Positions 11,297-24,789 of a DNA stretch of 64,000 bases are shown here, piece after piece (within the stretch, counting starts at the first letter, position 1; the number at the start of each line of letters is the position of its first letter). This DNA is from Megaustenia siamemsis (Eukaryota > Mollusca > Gastropoda > Stylommatophora > Ariophantidae). The position numbers were made by a program, and so were the translations under genes. The stretch lies in the NCBI GenBank assembly GCA_032433765.1, contig JAVIAB010000156.1, positions 86,228,769 through 86,292,768 of the forward strand, read 5' to 3'. The notes under the pieces are model-generated. The model had not been told where the DNA came from, made no database searches, and was given only the letters and a program-made list of their open reading frames with translations.

Positions 11297-14200
11297 ATGT
11301 TTATCTTAGACATCAACTTGACAATGTCATCACTGATTCAAGATGTTTATCTTAGACATCAACTTGACAATGTCATCACTGATTCAAGATGTTTATCTTA
11401 GACATCAACTTGACAATGTCATCACTGATTCAAGATGTTTATCTTAGACATCAACTTGACAATGTCATCACTGATTCAAGATGTTTATCTTAGATATCAA
11501 CTTGACAATGCCATCACTGATTCAAGATGTTTATCTTAGATATCAACTTGACAATGCCATCACTGATTCAAGATGTTTATCTTAGATATCAACTTGACAA
11601 TGCCATCACTGATTCAAGATGTTTATCTTAGACATCAACTTGACAATGTCATCACTGATTCAAGATGTTTATCTTAGATATCAACTTGACAATGCCATCA
11701 CTGATTCAAGATGTTTATCTTAGATATCAACTTGACAATGCCATCACTGATTCAAGATGTTTATCTTAGACATCAACTTGACAATGTCATCACTGATTCA
11801 AGATGTTTATCTTAGATATCAACTTGACAATGCCATCACTGATTCAAGATGTTTATCTTAGACAGCAACTTGACAATGTCATCACTAATTCAAGATATTT
11901 ATCTTAGATATCAACTTGACAATGTCATCACTGATTCAAGATATTTATCTTAGACAGCAACTTGACAATGTCATCACTAATTCAAGATATTTATCTTAGA
12001 TATCAACTTGACAATGTCATCACTGATTCAAGATGTTTATCTTAGACATCAACTTGACAATGTCATCACTGATTCAAGATGTTTATCTTAGATATCAACT
12101 TGACAATGCCATCACTGATTCAAGATGTTTATCTTAGATATCAACTTGACAATGCCATCACTGATTCAAGATGTTTATCTTAGATATCAACTTGACAATG
12201 CCATCACTGATTCAAGATGTTTATCTTAGACAGCAACTTGACAATGTCATCACTAATTCAAGATATTTATCTTAGATATCAACTTGACAATGTCATCACT
12301 AATTCAAGATGTTTATCTTAGACATCAACTTGACAATGCCATCACTGATTCAAGATGTTTATCTTAGACATCAACTTGACAATGTCATCACTAATTCAAG
12401 ATGTTTATCTTAGACATCAACTTGACAATGTCATCACTAATTCAAGATATTTATCTTAGACATCAACTTGACAATGTCATCACTAATTCAAGATGTTTAT
12501 CTTAGACAGCAACTTGGCAATGTCATCACTGATTCAAGATGTTTATCTTAGATATCAACTTGACAATGCCATCACTGATTCAAGATGTTTATCTTAGACA
12601 TCAACTTGACAATGTCATCACTAATTCAAGATATTTATCTTAGATATCAACTTGACAATGTCATCACTAATTCAAGATGTTTATCTTAAACATCAACTTG
12701 ACAATGCCATCACTGATTCAAGATGTTTATCTTAGATATCAACTTGACAATGTCATCACTAATTCAAGATGTTTATCTTAGACAGCAACTTGACAATGTC
12801 ATCACTAATTCAAGATATTTATCTTAGACATCAACTTGACAATGTCATCACTAATTCAAGATGTTTATCTTAGACAGCAACTTGACAATGTCATCACTGA
12901 TTCAAGATGTTTATCTTAGATATCAACTTGACAATGCCATCACTGATTCAAGATGTTTATCTTAGACAGCAACTTGACAATGTCATCACTGATTCAAGAT
13001 GTTTATCTTAGACAGCAACTTGACAATGTCATCACTAATTCAAGATGTTTATCTTAGACATCAACTTGACAATGTCATCACTAATTCAAGATGTTTATCT
13101 TAGACAGCAACTTGACAATGTCATCACTGATTCAAGATGTTTATCTTAGATATCAACTTGACAATGCCATCACTGATTCAAGGTGTTTATCTTAGACAGC
13201 AACTTGACAATGTCATCACTAATTCAAGATATTTATCTTAGATATCAACTTGACAATGTCATCACTAATTCAAGATGTTTATCTTAGACATCAACTTGAC
13301 AATGCCATCACTGATTCAAGATGTTTATCTTAGATATCAACTTGACAATGTCATCACTAATTCAAGATGTTTATCTTAGACATCAACTTGACAATGTCAT
13401 CACTAATTCAAGATATTTATCTTAGACATCAACTTGACAATGTCATCACTAATTCAAGATGTTTATCTTAGACAGCAACTTGGCAATGTCATCACTGATT
13501 CAAGATGTTTATCTTAGATATCAACTTGACAATGCCATCACTGATTCAAGATGTTTATCTTAGACATCAACTTGACAATGTCATCACTAATTCAAGATAT
13601 TTATCTTAGATATCAACTTGACAATGTCATCACTAATTCAAGATGTTTATCTTAGACATCAACTTGACAATGCCATCACTGATTCAAGATGTTTATCTTA
13701 GATATCAACTTGACAATGTCATCACTAATTCAAGATGTTTATCTTAGACAGCAACTTGACAATGTCATCACTAATTCAAGATATTTATCTTAGACATCAA
13801 CTTGACAATGTCATCACTAATTCAAGATGTTTATCTTAGACAGCAACTTGACAATGTCATCACTGATTCAAGATGTTTATCTTAGATATCAACTTGACAA
13901 TGCCATCACTGATTCAAGATGTTTATCTTAGACAGCAACTTGACAATGTCATCACTGATTCAAGATGTTTATCTTAGACAGCAACTTGACAATGTCATCA
14001 CTAATTCAAGATGTTTATCTTAGACATCAACTTGACAATGTCATCACTAATTCAAGATGTTTATCTTAGACAGCAACTTGACAATGTCATCACTGATTCA
14101 AGATGTTTATCTTAGATATCAACTTGACAATGCCATCACTGATTCAAGGTGTTTATCTTAGACAGCAACTTGACAATGTCATCACTAATTCAAGATATTT

Positions 14201-15262
14201 ATCTTAGATATCAACTTGACAATGTCATCACTAATTCAAGATGTTTATCTTAGACATCAACTTGACAATGCCATCACTGATTCAAGATGTTTATCTTAGA
14301 CATCAACTTGACAATGTCATCACTAATTCAAGATGTTTATCTTAGACATCAACTTGACAATGTCATCACTAATTCAAGATATTTATCTTAGACATCAACT
14401 TGACAATGTCATCACTAATTCAAGATGTTTATCTTAGACAGCAACTTGGCAATGTCATCACTGATTCAAGATGTTTATCTTAGATATCAACTTGACAATG
14501 CCATCACTGATTCAAGATGTTTATCTTAGACATCAACTTGACAATGTCATCACTAATTCAAGATATTTATCTTAGATATCAACTTGACAATGTCATCACT
14601 AATTCAAGATGTTTATCTTAGACATCAACTTGACAATGCCATCACTGATTCAAGATGTTTATCTTAGATATCAACTTGACAATGTCATCACTAATTCAAG
14701 ATGTTTATCTTAGACAGCAACTTGACAATGTCATCACTAATTCAAGATATTTATCTTAGATATCAACTTGACAATGTCATCACTGATTCAAGATGTTTAT
14801 CTTAGATATCAACTTGACAATGCCATCACTGATTCAAGATGTTTATCTTAGACAGCAACTTGACAATGTCATCACTGATTCAAGATGTTTATCTTAGACA
14901 GCAACTTGACAATGTCATCACTAATTCAAGATGTTTATCTTAGACATCAACTTGACAATGTCATCACTGATTCAAGATGTTTATCTTAGACAGCAACTTG
15001 ACAATGTCATCACTGATTCAAGATGTTTATCTTAGACAGCAACTTGACAATGTCATCACTGATTCAAGATGTTTATCTTAGACATCAACTTGACAATGTC
15101 ATCACTAATTCAAGATGTTTATCTTAGACAGCAACTTGACAATGTCATCACTAATTCAAGATGTTTATCTTAGACATCAACTTGACAATGTCATCACTAA
15201 TTCAAGATGTTTATCTTAGACAGCAACTTGACAATGTCATCACTAATTCAAGATGTTTATCT
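11297..15262. repeat. 46-bp satellite-like array, about 86 copies, with 966-bp higher-order repeat
   Basis: Core atgtttatcttagacatcaa followed by cttgacaatgtcatcactgattcaag in two parts. Variable sites are gatgttt/gatattt, gacatc/gatatc/gacagc, gtcatc/gccatc and gatt/aatt. The rare variant aacttggcaa occurs at 12511, 13477 and 14443, and gattcaaggtg at about 13180 and 14146. All spacings are exactly 966 bp = 21 units. The unit has stops in all frames, so no ORF arises. Confidence 0.97.
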
Positions 15263-15602
15263 TGAACTAGACAGTTCAGCATTTGCTAGAACAAAATGCT
15301 GCTGATTAGAGTTTGATTTTCTTTCCTCTCATTATCTTAGTTCTGCTATAAAGAACATTCATGCATTCATCTGCCATTTAAAGACTCACACAAGACTGGT
15401 GCTATTAAAATATATACAACAAAATCAGAGTGAAATGAAAACTTGAATCAATAGCTAAAATGTGCACACAATACACATAGAAAGGCACAAAATAAATAAT
15501 CTTCAAATAAAATAATTTCTTGATAAAATAATCAGTGAAACAGAAAGTCTCAACTAGTGTTACAGTATTTGTCATTTGTCAAGTTCTAGCAGTCTATCAT
15601 AA
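15263..15602. other. AT-rich unique sequence
   Basis: Nothing recognisable. Confidence 0.5.
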
Positions 15603-16012
15603 CTGTTGATCTGTCAAGGTTTTATGGTGGTAGTTGAATTGTTGATCTGTCAAATTAATTGTGTGGTAGTCTATTCGTTGATCTGTCAAGGTATTTGTGT
15701 AGTAGTCTATTTGTTGATCTGTCAAATTATTTGTGTGGTAGTCTATTTGTTGATCTGTCAAATTAATTGTGTGGTAGTCTATTTGTTGATCTGTCAAATT
15801 ATTTGTGTAGTAGTCTATTTGTTGATCTGTCAAATTATTTGTGTGGTAGTCTATTTGTTGATCTGTCAAATTATTTGTGTGGTAGTCTGTTGATCTGTCA
15901 AATTATTTGTGTGGCAGTCTATTGATCTGTCAAATTATTTTTGGTCTGTCAAATTATTTGTGTGGTAGTCTATTGGTCTGTCAAATTATTTGTGTAGTAA
16001 TCTATTTGTGGT
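15603..16012. repeat. 36-bp minisatellite (about 11 copies)
   Basis: Core gttgatctgtcaaattattt followed by gtgtggtagtctattt. The right end has shortened units. Confidence 0.94.
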
Positions 16013-16461
16013 ATGAATGGACAGACAGTTAAGCAGGTAGATAGAAAGAGAAGGGAAGACCATGTTGACAAGAACAAGTTTAGTACCACACTTACAACAA
16101 CCCAGTCACTGAAACTTCCTTCTCTCATCATAGCTAAACCAGCCACTTGTATCTGCTACATTTTATTCTAGAATATTCATCTCTATCCCATACATTATCT
16201 CTAGTATATACATTCTTTCAACAGGCTAGAATCTTACTGACATTTCTATCATGTAAAACATTTTTTATCACATTACATTTCAAAATTTTCCCATGAAATC
16301 AATAACAACATTTAAAACATTTAAAACACATCAACATTTTAATTCAAAACATCATCCAATCGCCTCAACATTTTAATTCAAAACAATTTATTGTCAACTA
16401 AAACAGTTAATCTCACACACGTATTCTATTATCTTGAAATTGTATTTACTCGGCCAGCTAA
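16013..16461. other. AT-rich unique sequence
   Basis: No supported feature. Confidence 0.5.
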
Positions 16462-16990
16462 AAATGTAAAATATTACTCTACCAACTATAAATATAAAAT
16501 ATTACTCTACCAACTATAAATATAAAACATTACTCTACCAACTATAAATATACAACATTACTCTACCAACTATAAATATAAAATATTACTCTACCAACTA
16601 TAAATGTAAAATATTACTCTACCAACTATAAATATACAATATTACTCTACCAACTATAAATGTAAAATATTACTCTACCAACTATAAATGTAAAATATTA
16701 CTCTACCAACTATAAATGTAAAATATTACTCTACCAACTATAAATATACAATATTACTCTACCAACTATAAATGTAAAATATTACTCTACCAACTATAAA
16801 TGTAAAATATTACTCTACCAACTATAAATGTAAAATATTACTCTACCAACTATAAATGTAAAATATTACTCTACCAACTATAAATATACAATATTACTCT
16901 ACCAACTATAAATGTAAAATATTACTCTACCAACTATAAATATACAACATTACTCTACCAACTATATATGTAAAACATTACTCTAAAACC
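16462..16990. repeat. 28-bp minisatellite (about 19 copies)
   Basis: Core accaactataaatgtaaaat followed by attactct. AT-rich; variants are tataca and tataaa. Degraded copies continue to about 17060. Confidence 0.95.
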
Positions 16991-17060
16991 CCAAATTACC
17001 ACTTGAAGATATCCTTCTATAAATGTAAAACATTGTTCTACAAACTATAAATGTAAAACA

Positions 17061-17554
17061 TTATTCTTTCAGCTCCAAAATGATAAGTTAACAATCTTAT
17101 CTCACCCTTAAATTGTAAATTAAAGCATCTTTCTTTATTGCCTAAATTGCCAAAAAAATCTTTCTCTTATTTCTAAATTGTCAAACATCTTTCTCTCACT
17201 TCCAAATTCTATTTGTAAACATCCTTTTGTTCAAATTAAAATGTTTAAAAACCTTTGTTTATATTCAGTACTTTTATCTAAGTGTTACCATTTCTCTATA
17301 GAACCTACAGTATATGTTAACACATATTATTGCACTGTGCACATTTAAATGTGCTTTTTCTTCTAAAAATTATCATACAAAATATAGCATAACAAGAGAT
17401 GACAACACTGTTCAGAGCTAAGAGAAATCAGTGCTTCCAAGTTTTCAGGGAATAGGCCGATGTCATAATTTGGAAGACATTATTTGTCATTTAGACAAAG
17501 ATAGGTAAAGAAATGTCCGGTTAAATGTTGACAGTCGTGTGAACCAATAGAGAT
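17061..17554. other. AT-rich unique sequence
   Basis: No supported feature. Confidence 0.5.
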
Positions 17555-18212
17555 GTCAGTGAATGTGTTACAGTGAATGTGTTACAGGGAATGTGTTACA
17601 GTGAATGTGTAACAGTGAATGTGTTAAAGTGAATGTGCTACAGTGAATGTGCTACAGTGAATGTGTTAAAGTGAATGTGCTACAGTGAATGTGTTACAGT
17701 GAATGTGTAACAGTGAATGTGTTAAAGTGAATGTGTTACAGTGAATGTACTACAGTGAATGTGTTACAGTGAATGTGCTACAGTGAATGTGCTACAGTGA
17801 ATGTGTTAAAGTGAATGTGTTACAGTGAATGTACTACAGTGAATGTGTAACAGTGAATGTGTTAAAGTGAATGTGTTACAGGGAATGTGCTACAGTGAAT
17901 GTGTTAAAGTGAATGTGCTACAGTGAATGTGCTACAGTGAATGTGTTAAAGTGAATGTGTTACAGTGAATGTGCTACAGTGAATGTGCTACAGTGAATGT
18001 GTTACAGTGAATGTGGTAAAGGGAATGTGTTACAGTGAATGTGTTACAGTGAATGTGTTACAGTGAATGTGTTACAATGAATGTACAACAGTGAATGTGC
18101 TACAGTGAATGTGTTACAGTGAATGTGTTACTGTGAATATGTAACAGTGAATGCGTTACAGTGAATGTGTTACAGTGAATGTGTTACAGTGAATGTGCTA
18201 CAGTGAATGTCT
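17555..18212. repeat. 14-bp minisatellite (about 47 copies)
   Basis: Unit acagtgaatgtgtt with variants gcta, gtaa and ttaa. Confidence 0.96.
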
Positions 18213-18814
18213 CATATGGCTACGGCAAGTAGGGAAAGATAAAATTATAATTCTTATCACCAAGATGATACTGAAACCAAATCTAATTACACCTATTTTT
18301 GTTTGTATGCTGCTAAAAGATCAAACTCACGGTACAATCTCTTAGCATAACAGATGTTTTGTTTGAAAGATAGAACAAGATAACACTGCTTGATGCAGGC
18401 ATCACTTGTTTGTCTAACTTTCAGGTAGATATAAGATCAAGATGTGGAGATTGCTAGATGCAGATATCAAGAGGTCTGACTGACTCACAGATACTAGATA
18501 CAGAGACAGATAAACCTATCAAAGAGAACAAGATGGCAGTACTAACAGGCCATGTATTGAAACTAGAGACAGCTTGTTGTGACTCTGGTAATACGATCAT
18601 GTATGGCTTTGTTTCCTGGACATCCAAGATAAATCGTTTTTTAATTGCTAAATATAAACATGTTTTCCAATAAATCCATAACTACTTTCATCACAACGTG
18701 TCTAATTCAACATTCCTATTTTGTATCACAAAACTCTTTCCCAAGTATCGTTGGTCAAGTGACAAGGGCAATTGCTGCTAAACTAATGCTGCTAATCTGA
18801 CAGAAACACTGCCT
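18213..18814. other. Gene-free stretch
   Basis: A 71-codon open frame at 18458-18673 (+) has no recognisable domain. The last bases (18785-18830) match, in inverted form, the flank of the 20928-21256 array. Confidence 0.4.
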
Positions 18815-19562
18815 ACCAACTACAGACAACCATCAACTCAACCCATCATGTATACTCCTACAGACAACCATCAACTCAACCCATCCTGTATATTCCTACA
18901 AGCAACCATCAACTCAACCCACCATGTATTTTCCTACAGACAACCATAAATTCAAATCATCATGTATACTCCTACAGACAGCCAAAAAACTCAACTCTTA
19001 ATGTATACTCCTACAGACAGCCAACAACTCAACTCTTAATGTATACTCCTACAGACAGCCAACAACTCAACTCTTAATGTATACTCCTACAGACAGCCAA
19101 CAACTCAACTCTTAATGTGTACTCCTGCAGACAGCCAATAACTGAACTCTTTATGTATACTCCTACAGACAACCAATAACTCAACTCTTAATGTATACTC
19201 CTACAGACAACCAATAACTCAACTCTTAATGTATACTCCTACAAACAACCAACAACTCAACTCTTAATGTATACTCCTACAGACAACCAACAACTCAACT
19301 TTGGTTGTTTACTCCTACAGACAGCCAACAACTCAACTCTTCATGTATACTCCTACAGACAGCCAACAACTCAACTCTTTATGTATACTCCTACAGACAG
19401 CCAACAACTCAACTCGTCATGTATACTCCTACAGACAGCCAACAACTCAACTCTTTATGTATACTCCTACAGACAATCAACAACTCAACTCTTAATGTAT
19501 ACTCCTACAGACAATCAACAACTCAACTCTTAATGTATACTCCTACAGACAAGCAACAACTC
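18815..19562. repeat. 37-bp minisatellite, about 20 copies (family X, + orientation)
   Basis: Core tactcctacagacagccaac followed by aactcaactcttaatgta. The same unit in reverse complement makes the arrays at 20928-21256 and 29046-29470. The left flank (tgacagaaac...tgcctaccaacta) is shared with the first of these. Confidence 0.95.
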
Positions 19563-19731
19563 TTTAGCAGTTGTCGGTTCAACTGTCGCAAAGTATTTTC
19601 CTTCTACTACCGCATCGTCTAAAAATGGGTGTCAAAGATTTTCTCTGGAAAATTAGGACATGGTGTTGGTCACATGACTCAAACATGTGTTATCAATCAT
19701 CTCCTTCCGTTCATTTCAACTCCATTTGGAG

Positions 19732-20212
19732 CTTAGGTCTTCAACAAACACTTTCAATTCCCTGTGGACAATAGGTCTTCAACAAACACTTTCAGCTCCC
19801 TGTGAAGCTTAGGTCTTCAACAAACACTTTCAATTCCCTGTGGACAATAGGTCTTCAACAAACACTTTCAGCTCCCTGTGAAGCTTAGGTCTTCAACAAA
19901 CACTTTCAATTCCCTGTGGACAATAGGTCTTCAACAAACACTTTCAGCTCCCTGTGGACAATAGGTCTTCAACAAACACTTTCAGCTCCCTGTGAAGCTT
20001 AGGTCTTCAACAAACACTTTCAGCTCCCTGTGGACAATAGGTCTTCAACAAACACTTTCAGCTCCCTGTGAAGCTTAGGTCTTCAACAAACACTTTCAGC
20101 TCCCTGTGGACAATAGGTCTTCAACAAACACTTTCAGCTCCCTGTGGACAATAGGTCTTCAACAAACACTTTCAGCTCCCTGTGAAGCTTAGGTCTTCAA
20201 CAAACACTTTCC
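19732..20212. repeat. 38-bp minisatellite with alternating subtypes
   Basis: Core aggtcttcaacaaacacttt. Two subtypes, one ending ccctgtgaagctt and one ending ccctgtggacaat, mostly alternate; about 12 copies. Confidence 0.95.
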
Positions 20213-20345
20213 ACGCTGTTCTATTTCGTGCCATTCTTTTAAGACAATTCCATGTCTTCCCCATCATCTCTGCTTCCACTTGTCTTCTCCAACAATATTT
20301 TGGTCTTCATCTTTGTCTCTTCCCCTGGGAATTCCAACTAAGGGC
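20205..20345 (-). pseudogene. LINE reverse-transcriptase C-terminal remnant
   Basis: The minus strand reads YCWRRQVEAEMMGKTWNC then LKRMARNRTAW. This is the characteristic end of many non-LTR polymerases (GRPxxTWRRxxEAEM...RMAxNRxxW). About 45 codons remain, with an upstream stop in place of the usual GR. It abuts the 38-bp array. Confidence 0.65.
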
Positions 20346-20432
20346 CTGTTGTGTACTACTCTCAGTTGGCTTCCGCAGTATATGTACTGTCAAGCACCAT
20401 CATCTTCATTGCATCTCTTTACCTGCTACTGT

Positions 20433-20800
20433 ATGCAGTAGACAGTACAACCTGAGACTGCTCTGCTACTAGATGCAGTAAACAGTACAACCTGCGGCTG
20501 CCCTGCTATTGTTTGCAGTAAACAGTACAACCTGCGGCTGCCCTGCTATTGTATGCAGTAAACAGTACAACCTGCGGCTGCCCTGCTATTGTATGCAGTA
20601 GACAGTACAACCTGCGGCTGCCCTGCTATTGTTTGCAGTAGACAGTACAACCTGCGGCTGCCCTGCTATTGTTTGCAGTAGACAGTACAACCTGCGACTG
20701 TCCTGCTATTGTTTGCAGTAGACAGTACAACCTGCGGCTGCCCTGCTATTGTTTGCAGTAGACAGTACAACCTGTGACTGCCCTGCATATATATGCAGTA
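20433..20800. repeat. 40-bp minisatellite (about 9 copies)
   Basis: Core acctgcggctgccctgctat followed by tgtatgcagtaaacagtaca. Confidence 0.95.
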
Positions 20801-20927
20801 GATTTATCTTTATATAATCATGGATCGCCAAGCTATAGAATTCTCGACAACAACGTTAACATGGGAATTCTAATGGAATTCCCTCGTTTGGTAGGGGACA
20901 TCTTGTTCTGCTTATGAGAGTGACATC

Positions 20928-21256
20928 AAGAGTTGAGTTGATGGTTGTCTGTAAGAGTATACATGATGGGTTGAGTTGATGGCTGTCTGTAGGAGTATTA
21001 ATGATGGGTTGAGTTGATGGCTGTCTGTAGGAGTATACATGATGGGTTGAGTTGATGGCTGTCTGTAGGAGTATTAATGATGGGTTGAGTTGATGGTTGT
21101 CTGTAAGAGTATACATGATGGGTTGAGTTGATGGCTGTCTGTAGGAGTATTAATGATGGGTTGAGTTGATGGTTGTCTGTAAGAGTATACATGATGGGTT
21201 GAGTTGATGGCTGTCTGTAGGAGTATTAATGATGGGTTGAGATGATGGCTGTCTTT
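20928..21256. repeat. 38-bp minisatellite (family X, inverted)
   Basis: Core gttgagttgatggctgtctg, the reverse complement of the 18815-19562 unit. Units alternate between tatacat and tattaat. Its right flank (tagttggtaggcaaggtttc then tgtca) is the inverted left flank of the first array. Confidence 0.95.
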
Positions 21257-21399
21257 AGTTGGTAGGCAAGGTTTCTGTCAGGGCTTGAAAATACCTCCCT
21301 TACCCTCCCCTGGCAAAAAATATACAAATCTCATCATTAAATTATATTGCTCGTTATACAATAATGATATATCTGGTTGTAAGATTTGATAACAATTGT

Positions 21400-21683
21400 T
21401 TTTTCCGTTCGCCAGTTTTTACTTCTGACGAAGTCCCTAGAGACTAGGAATGTTTTTCCCTGGCAACCTTGTACTCAGGGGTCCCTCGACGCACAGGCAA
21501 ATAACTCCATCTTCGGAGGTATTCATATTTTTTCCGTCGAGCCAGGCCTCGCTACTGAGACCAGGGGTGGTTGCTGCAGGGAGAAATCATGAATAAAATT
21601 CCCAACCGGTGCAGCCGGGATTGGAACCCACAACCTCTATATCTTAAGGCTGTCATCTTGTCTCGAGACCAACCAATCCGCAT
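21400..21683 (-). mobile_element. tRNA-derived SINE
   Basis: On the minus strand the head reads gcggattggttggtctcgag, then a B-box ggttccaatcccggctg, then a GC-rich body including ccctgcagcaaccacccctg and gaggcctggctcgacgg. B-box and spacing support pol III origin. The left limit is approximate. The 38-bp array begins directly at its 5' end. Confidence 0.65.
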
Positions 21684-22412
21684 GATAACAATGATATCTA
21701 TGGTTATAAGATGATGAAAATGATAACATTGATATCTATGGTTATAAGATGATGAGAATGATAACAATGATATCTATGGTTATAAGATGATGAGAATGAT
21801 AACAATTATATCTATGGTTATAAGATGATGAAAATGATAACAATGATATCTATGGTTGTAAGATGATGAGAATGATAACAATGATATCTATGGTTATAAG
21901 ATGATGAGAATGATAACATTGATATCTATGGTTGTAAGATGATGAGAATGATAACAATGATATCTATGGTTATAAAATGATGAGAATGATAACAATTATA
22001 TCTATGGTTATAAGATGATGAAAATGATAACAATGATATCTATGGTTATAAGATGATGAGAATGATAACAATGATATTTATGGTTATAAGGTGATGAGAA
22101 TGATAACAATGATATCTATGGTTGTAAGATGATGAGAATGATAACAATATCTATGGTTATAAAATGATGAGAATGATAACAATTATATCTATGGTTATAA
22201 GATGATGAAAATGATAACAATGATATCTATGGTTATAAGATGATGAGAATGATAACAATGATATCTATGGTTATAAGGTGATGAGAATGATAACAATGAT
22301 ATCTATGGTTGTAAGATGATGAGAATGATAACAATGATATCTATGATTATAAGATGATGATATGAACGATAATAATGATATCTATGGTTGTAAGATGATG
22401 AAAATGATAACA
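21684..22412. repeat. 38-bp minisatellite (about 19 copies)
   Basis: Core tatctatggttataagatga followed by tgagaatgataacaatga. A block of several units is duplicated inside the array (compare 21780-21960 with 21970-22320). Confidence 0.95.
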
Positions 22413-22879
22413 ATGAACATGAAGAAAATCAATATGCTAGGAAGCTTTTAGTCGAGACACATAGAGAATTGAGATGTTCAAATCAGGGCTACGACACTGA
22501 ATGTGGAGCTTTTTCTTGGAATAACCTCTAGTGTGTGTGATCGTTGATTTCAAATTGTGAATTTTTCAGATTAGTTTCATTTGCAGTTTCAAGTCGATAG
22601 GTCATCCTCACTGCACATAGGGCCAGCCCATAAGTTGCTCACAACTTGATTGTTTTGTTATATGGATTTACCCACATCATTTACTCTCAACTGATATTGC
22701 AATATTTATATTTGTGTTTATTTATTAAAACCTATTATTAAATCAAAGTTGTGAGCAATAGCTGAGTTAAGTTACACAAATAACATTTGTGTGTAGGGCT
22801 TTATATTTATTTTCCAACCAAGACAGTTTTCATTTCTTGAGGTTGTTCTTTAGTTTTATTAGAAAACGAACTAATAATT
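22413..22879. other. AT-rich unique sequence
   Basis: No supported feature. Confidence 0.5.
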
Positions 22880-24395
22880 GAGATACCAGGCTTTCATAAT
22901 GAGTGGTCAGCTTTTGTGAGCTGAGATACCAGGCTTTCATGATGAGTGGTCAGCTTTTGTGAGCTGAGATACCAGGCTTTCATAATGATTGGTCTGCTTT
23001 TGTGAACTGAGAACCCAGGCTTTCATGATGAGTGGTCAGCTTTTGTGAGCTGAGATACAAGGCTTTCATGATGAGTGGTCAGCTATTGTGAGCTGAGATA
23101 CCAGGTTTTCATGATGAGTGGTCAGCTATTGTGAGCTGAGATACCAGGCTTTCTTAATGAGTGGTCAGCTTTTGTGACTTGAGGTATCAGGCTTTCATAG
23201 TGAGTGGTCAACATTTGTCACCTAAGATACCAGGCTTTCATGATGTGTGGTAAGTTTTTGTGAGCTGAGATACCAGGCTTTCATAATGAGTAGTCAACAT
23301 TTGTCAGCTGAGATACCAGGCTTTCATAATGAGTGGTCAACTTCTTTTGGCAACTGAGATAACAGGCTTTCATAATGAGTGGTCAACATTTGTCAGCTGA
23401 TATAACAAACTTTAATGGTAAACTTTTGTCAGCTGAGATACCAGGCTTTAGTGGTAAACTTTTGTGAGCTGAGATACCAGGCTTTAGTGGTAAACTTTTG
23501 TCAGCTGAGATACCAGGCTTTAGTGGTAAACTTTTGTCAGCTGAGATACCAGGCTTTAGTGGTAAACTTTTGTCAGCTGAGATACCAGACTTTAGTGGTC
23601 AGTTGATGTCAGCTGAGATACCACACTTTAGTGGTCAGTTGATGTCAGTTGAGATACCAGACTTTAGTGGTCAACATTTGTCAGCTGAGATACCAGACTT
23701 TAGTGGTCAACATTTGTCAGCTGAGATACCAGGCTTTAGTGGTAAACTTTTGTCAGCTGAGATACCAGGCTTTAGTGGTCAACATTTGTCAGCTGAGATA
23801 CCAGACTTTAGTGGTCAGTTTATGTCAGCTGAGATACCAGACTTTAGTGGTCAGTTCATGTCAGCTGAGATACCACACTTTAGTGGTCAGTTGATGTCAG
23901 CTGAGATACCAGACTTTAGTGGTCAGTTGATGTCAGCTGAGATACCAGACATTAGTGGTAAATTTTGTCAGCTGAGATACCAGACTTTAGTGGTCAGTTC
24001 ATGTCAGCTGAGATACCAGACTTTAGTGGTCAACATTTGTCAGCTGAGATACCAGACTTTAGTGGTCAGTTGATGTCAGCTAAGATACCAGACTTTAGTG
24101 GTCAGTTGATGTCAGCTGAGATACCTGACATTAGTGGTCAGTTGATGTCAGCTGAGATACCAGACTTTATTGGTCAACATTTGTAGCTGAGATACCAGAC
24201 TTTAGTGGTCAGTTCATGTCAGCTGAGATACCACACTTTAGTGGTCAGTTGATGTCAGCTGAGATACCAGACTTTAGCGGTCAGTTGATGTCAGCTGAGA
24301 TACCAGACTTTAGTGGTCAGTTCATGTCAGCTGAGATACCAGACTTTAGTGGTCAGTTCATGTCAGCTGAGATACCAGACTTTAGTGGTCAGTTT
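22880..24395. repeat. Minisatellite switching from 43-bp to 36-bp units
   Basis: Left part, core agctgagataccaggctttc with about 43 bp; right part from about 23420, core agctgagataccagacttta with 36 bp. The shared gagatacc and gtggtca show one origin. The 36-bp part opens frames such as SAEIPDFSGQLM in several phases. Confidence 0.95.
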
Positions 24396-24789
24396 TCCAG
24401 ATACAAACCCAATGACACAAACTTCACAAAACCAATGATGTCTTTATTCATGCAACTTTCGCTGAGTAACCAACAGGGACTACTGGAAAATTGAAGAAAA
24501 AACATGATTCCTCTGAATATCATAAAAATGTAATCGAGAAAGAAAATCTCCATATATTGCATAAGGAGTGACCTATTCAGTCTGTTCTACATAAGCAATA
24601 CAAAACTGATATTGAAGAAAATAGGTGTGACCTAAGTATTTTGATGATGAGTTGATATTTTGTACTTAAAGAGGAGTTAACTCACACAAGCAAACATGAA
24701 CAGTTTGTGAGAAGTGTGATGGGACCATGTGTCTGTGAGTTGAAGTGACTGGCTTCAGAAACTGAGTGAGCAAGCTACATGTTGTAGAC
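24396..24789. other. Unique sequence between arrays
   Basis: No supported gene. Confidence 0.5.

Noticed and set aside
20182..20472. 96-residue plus-strand frame
   Set aside because: It lies opposite the LINE C-terminal remnant.
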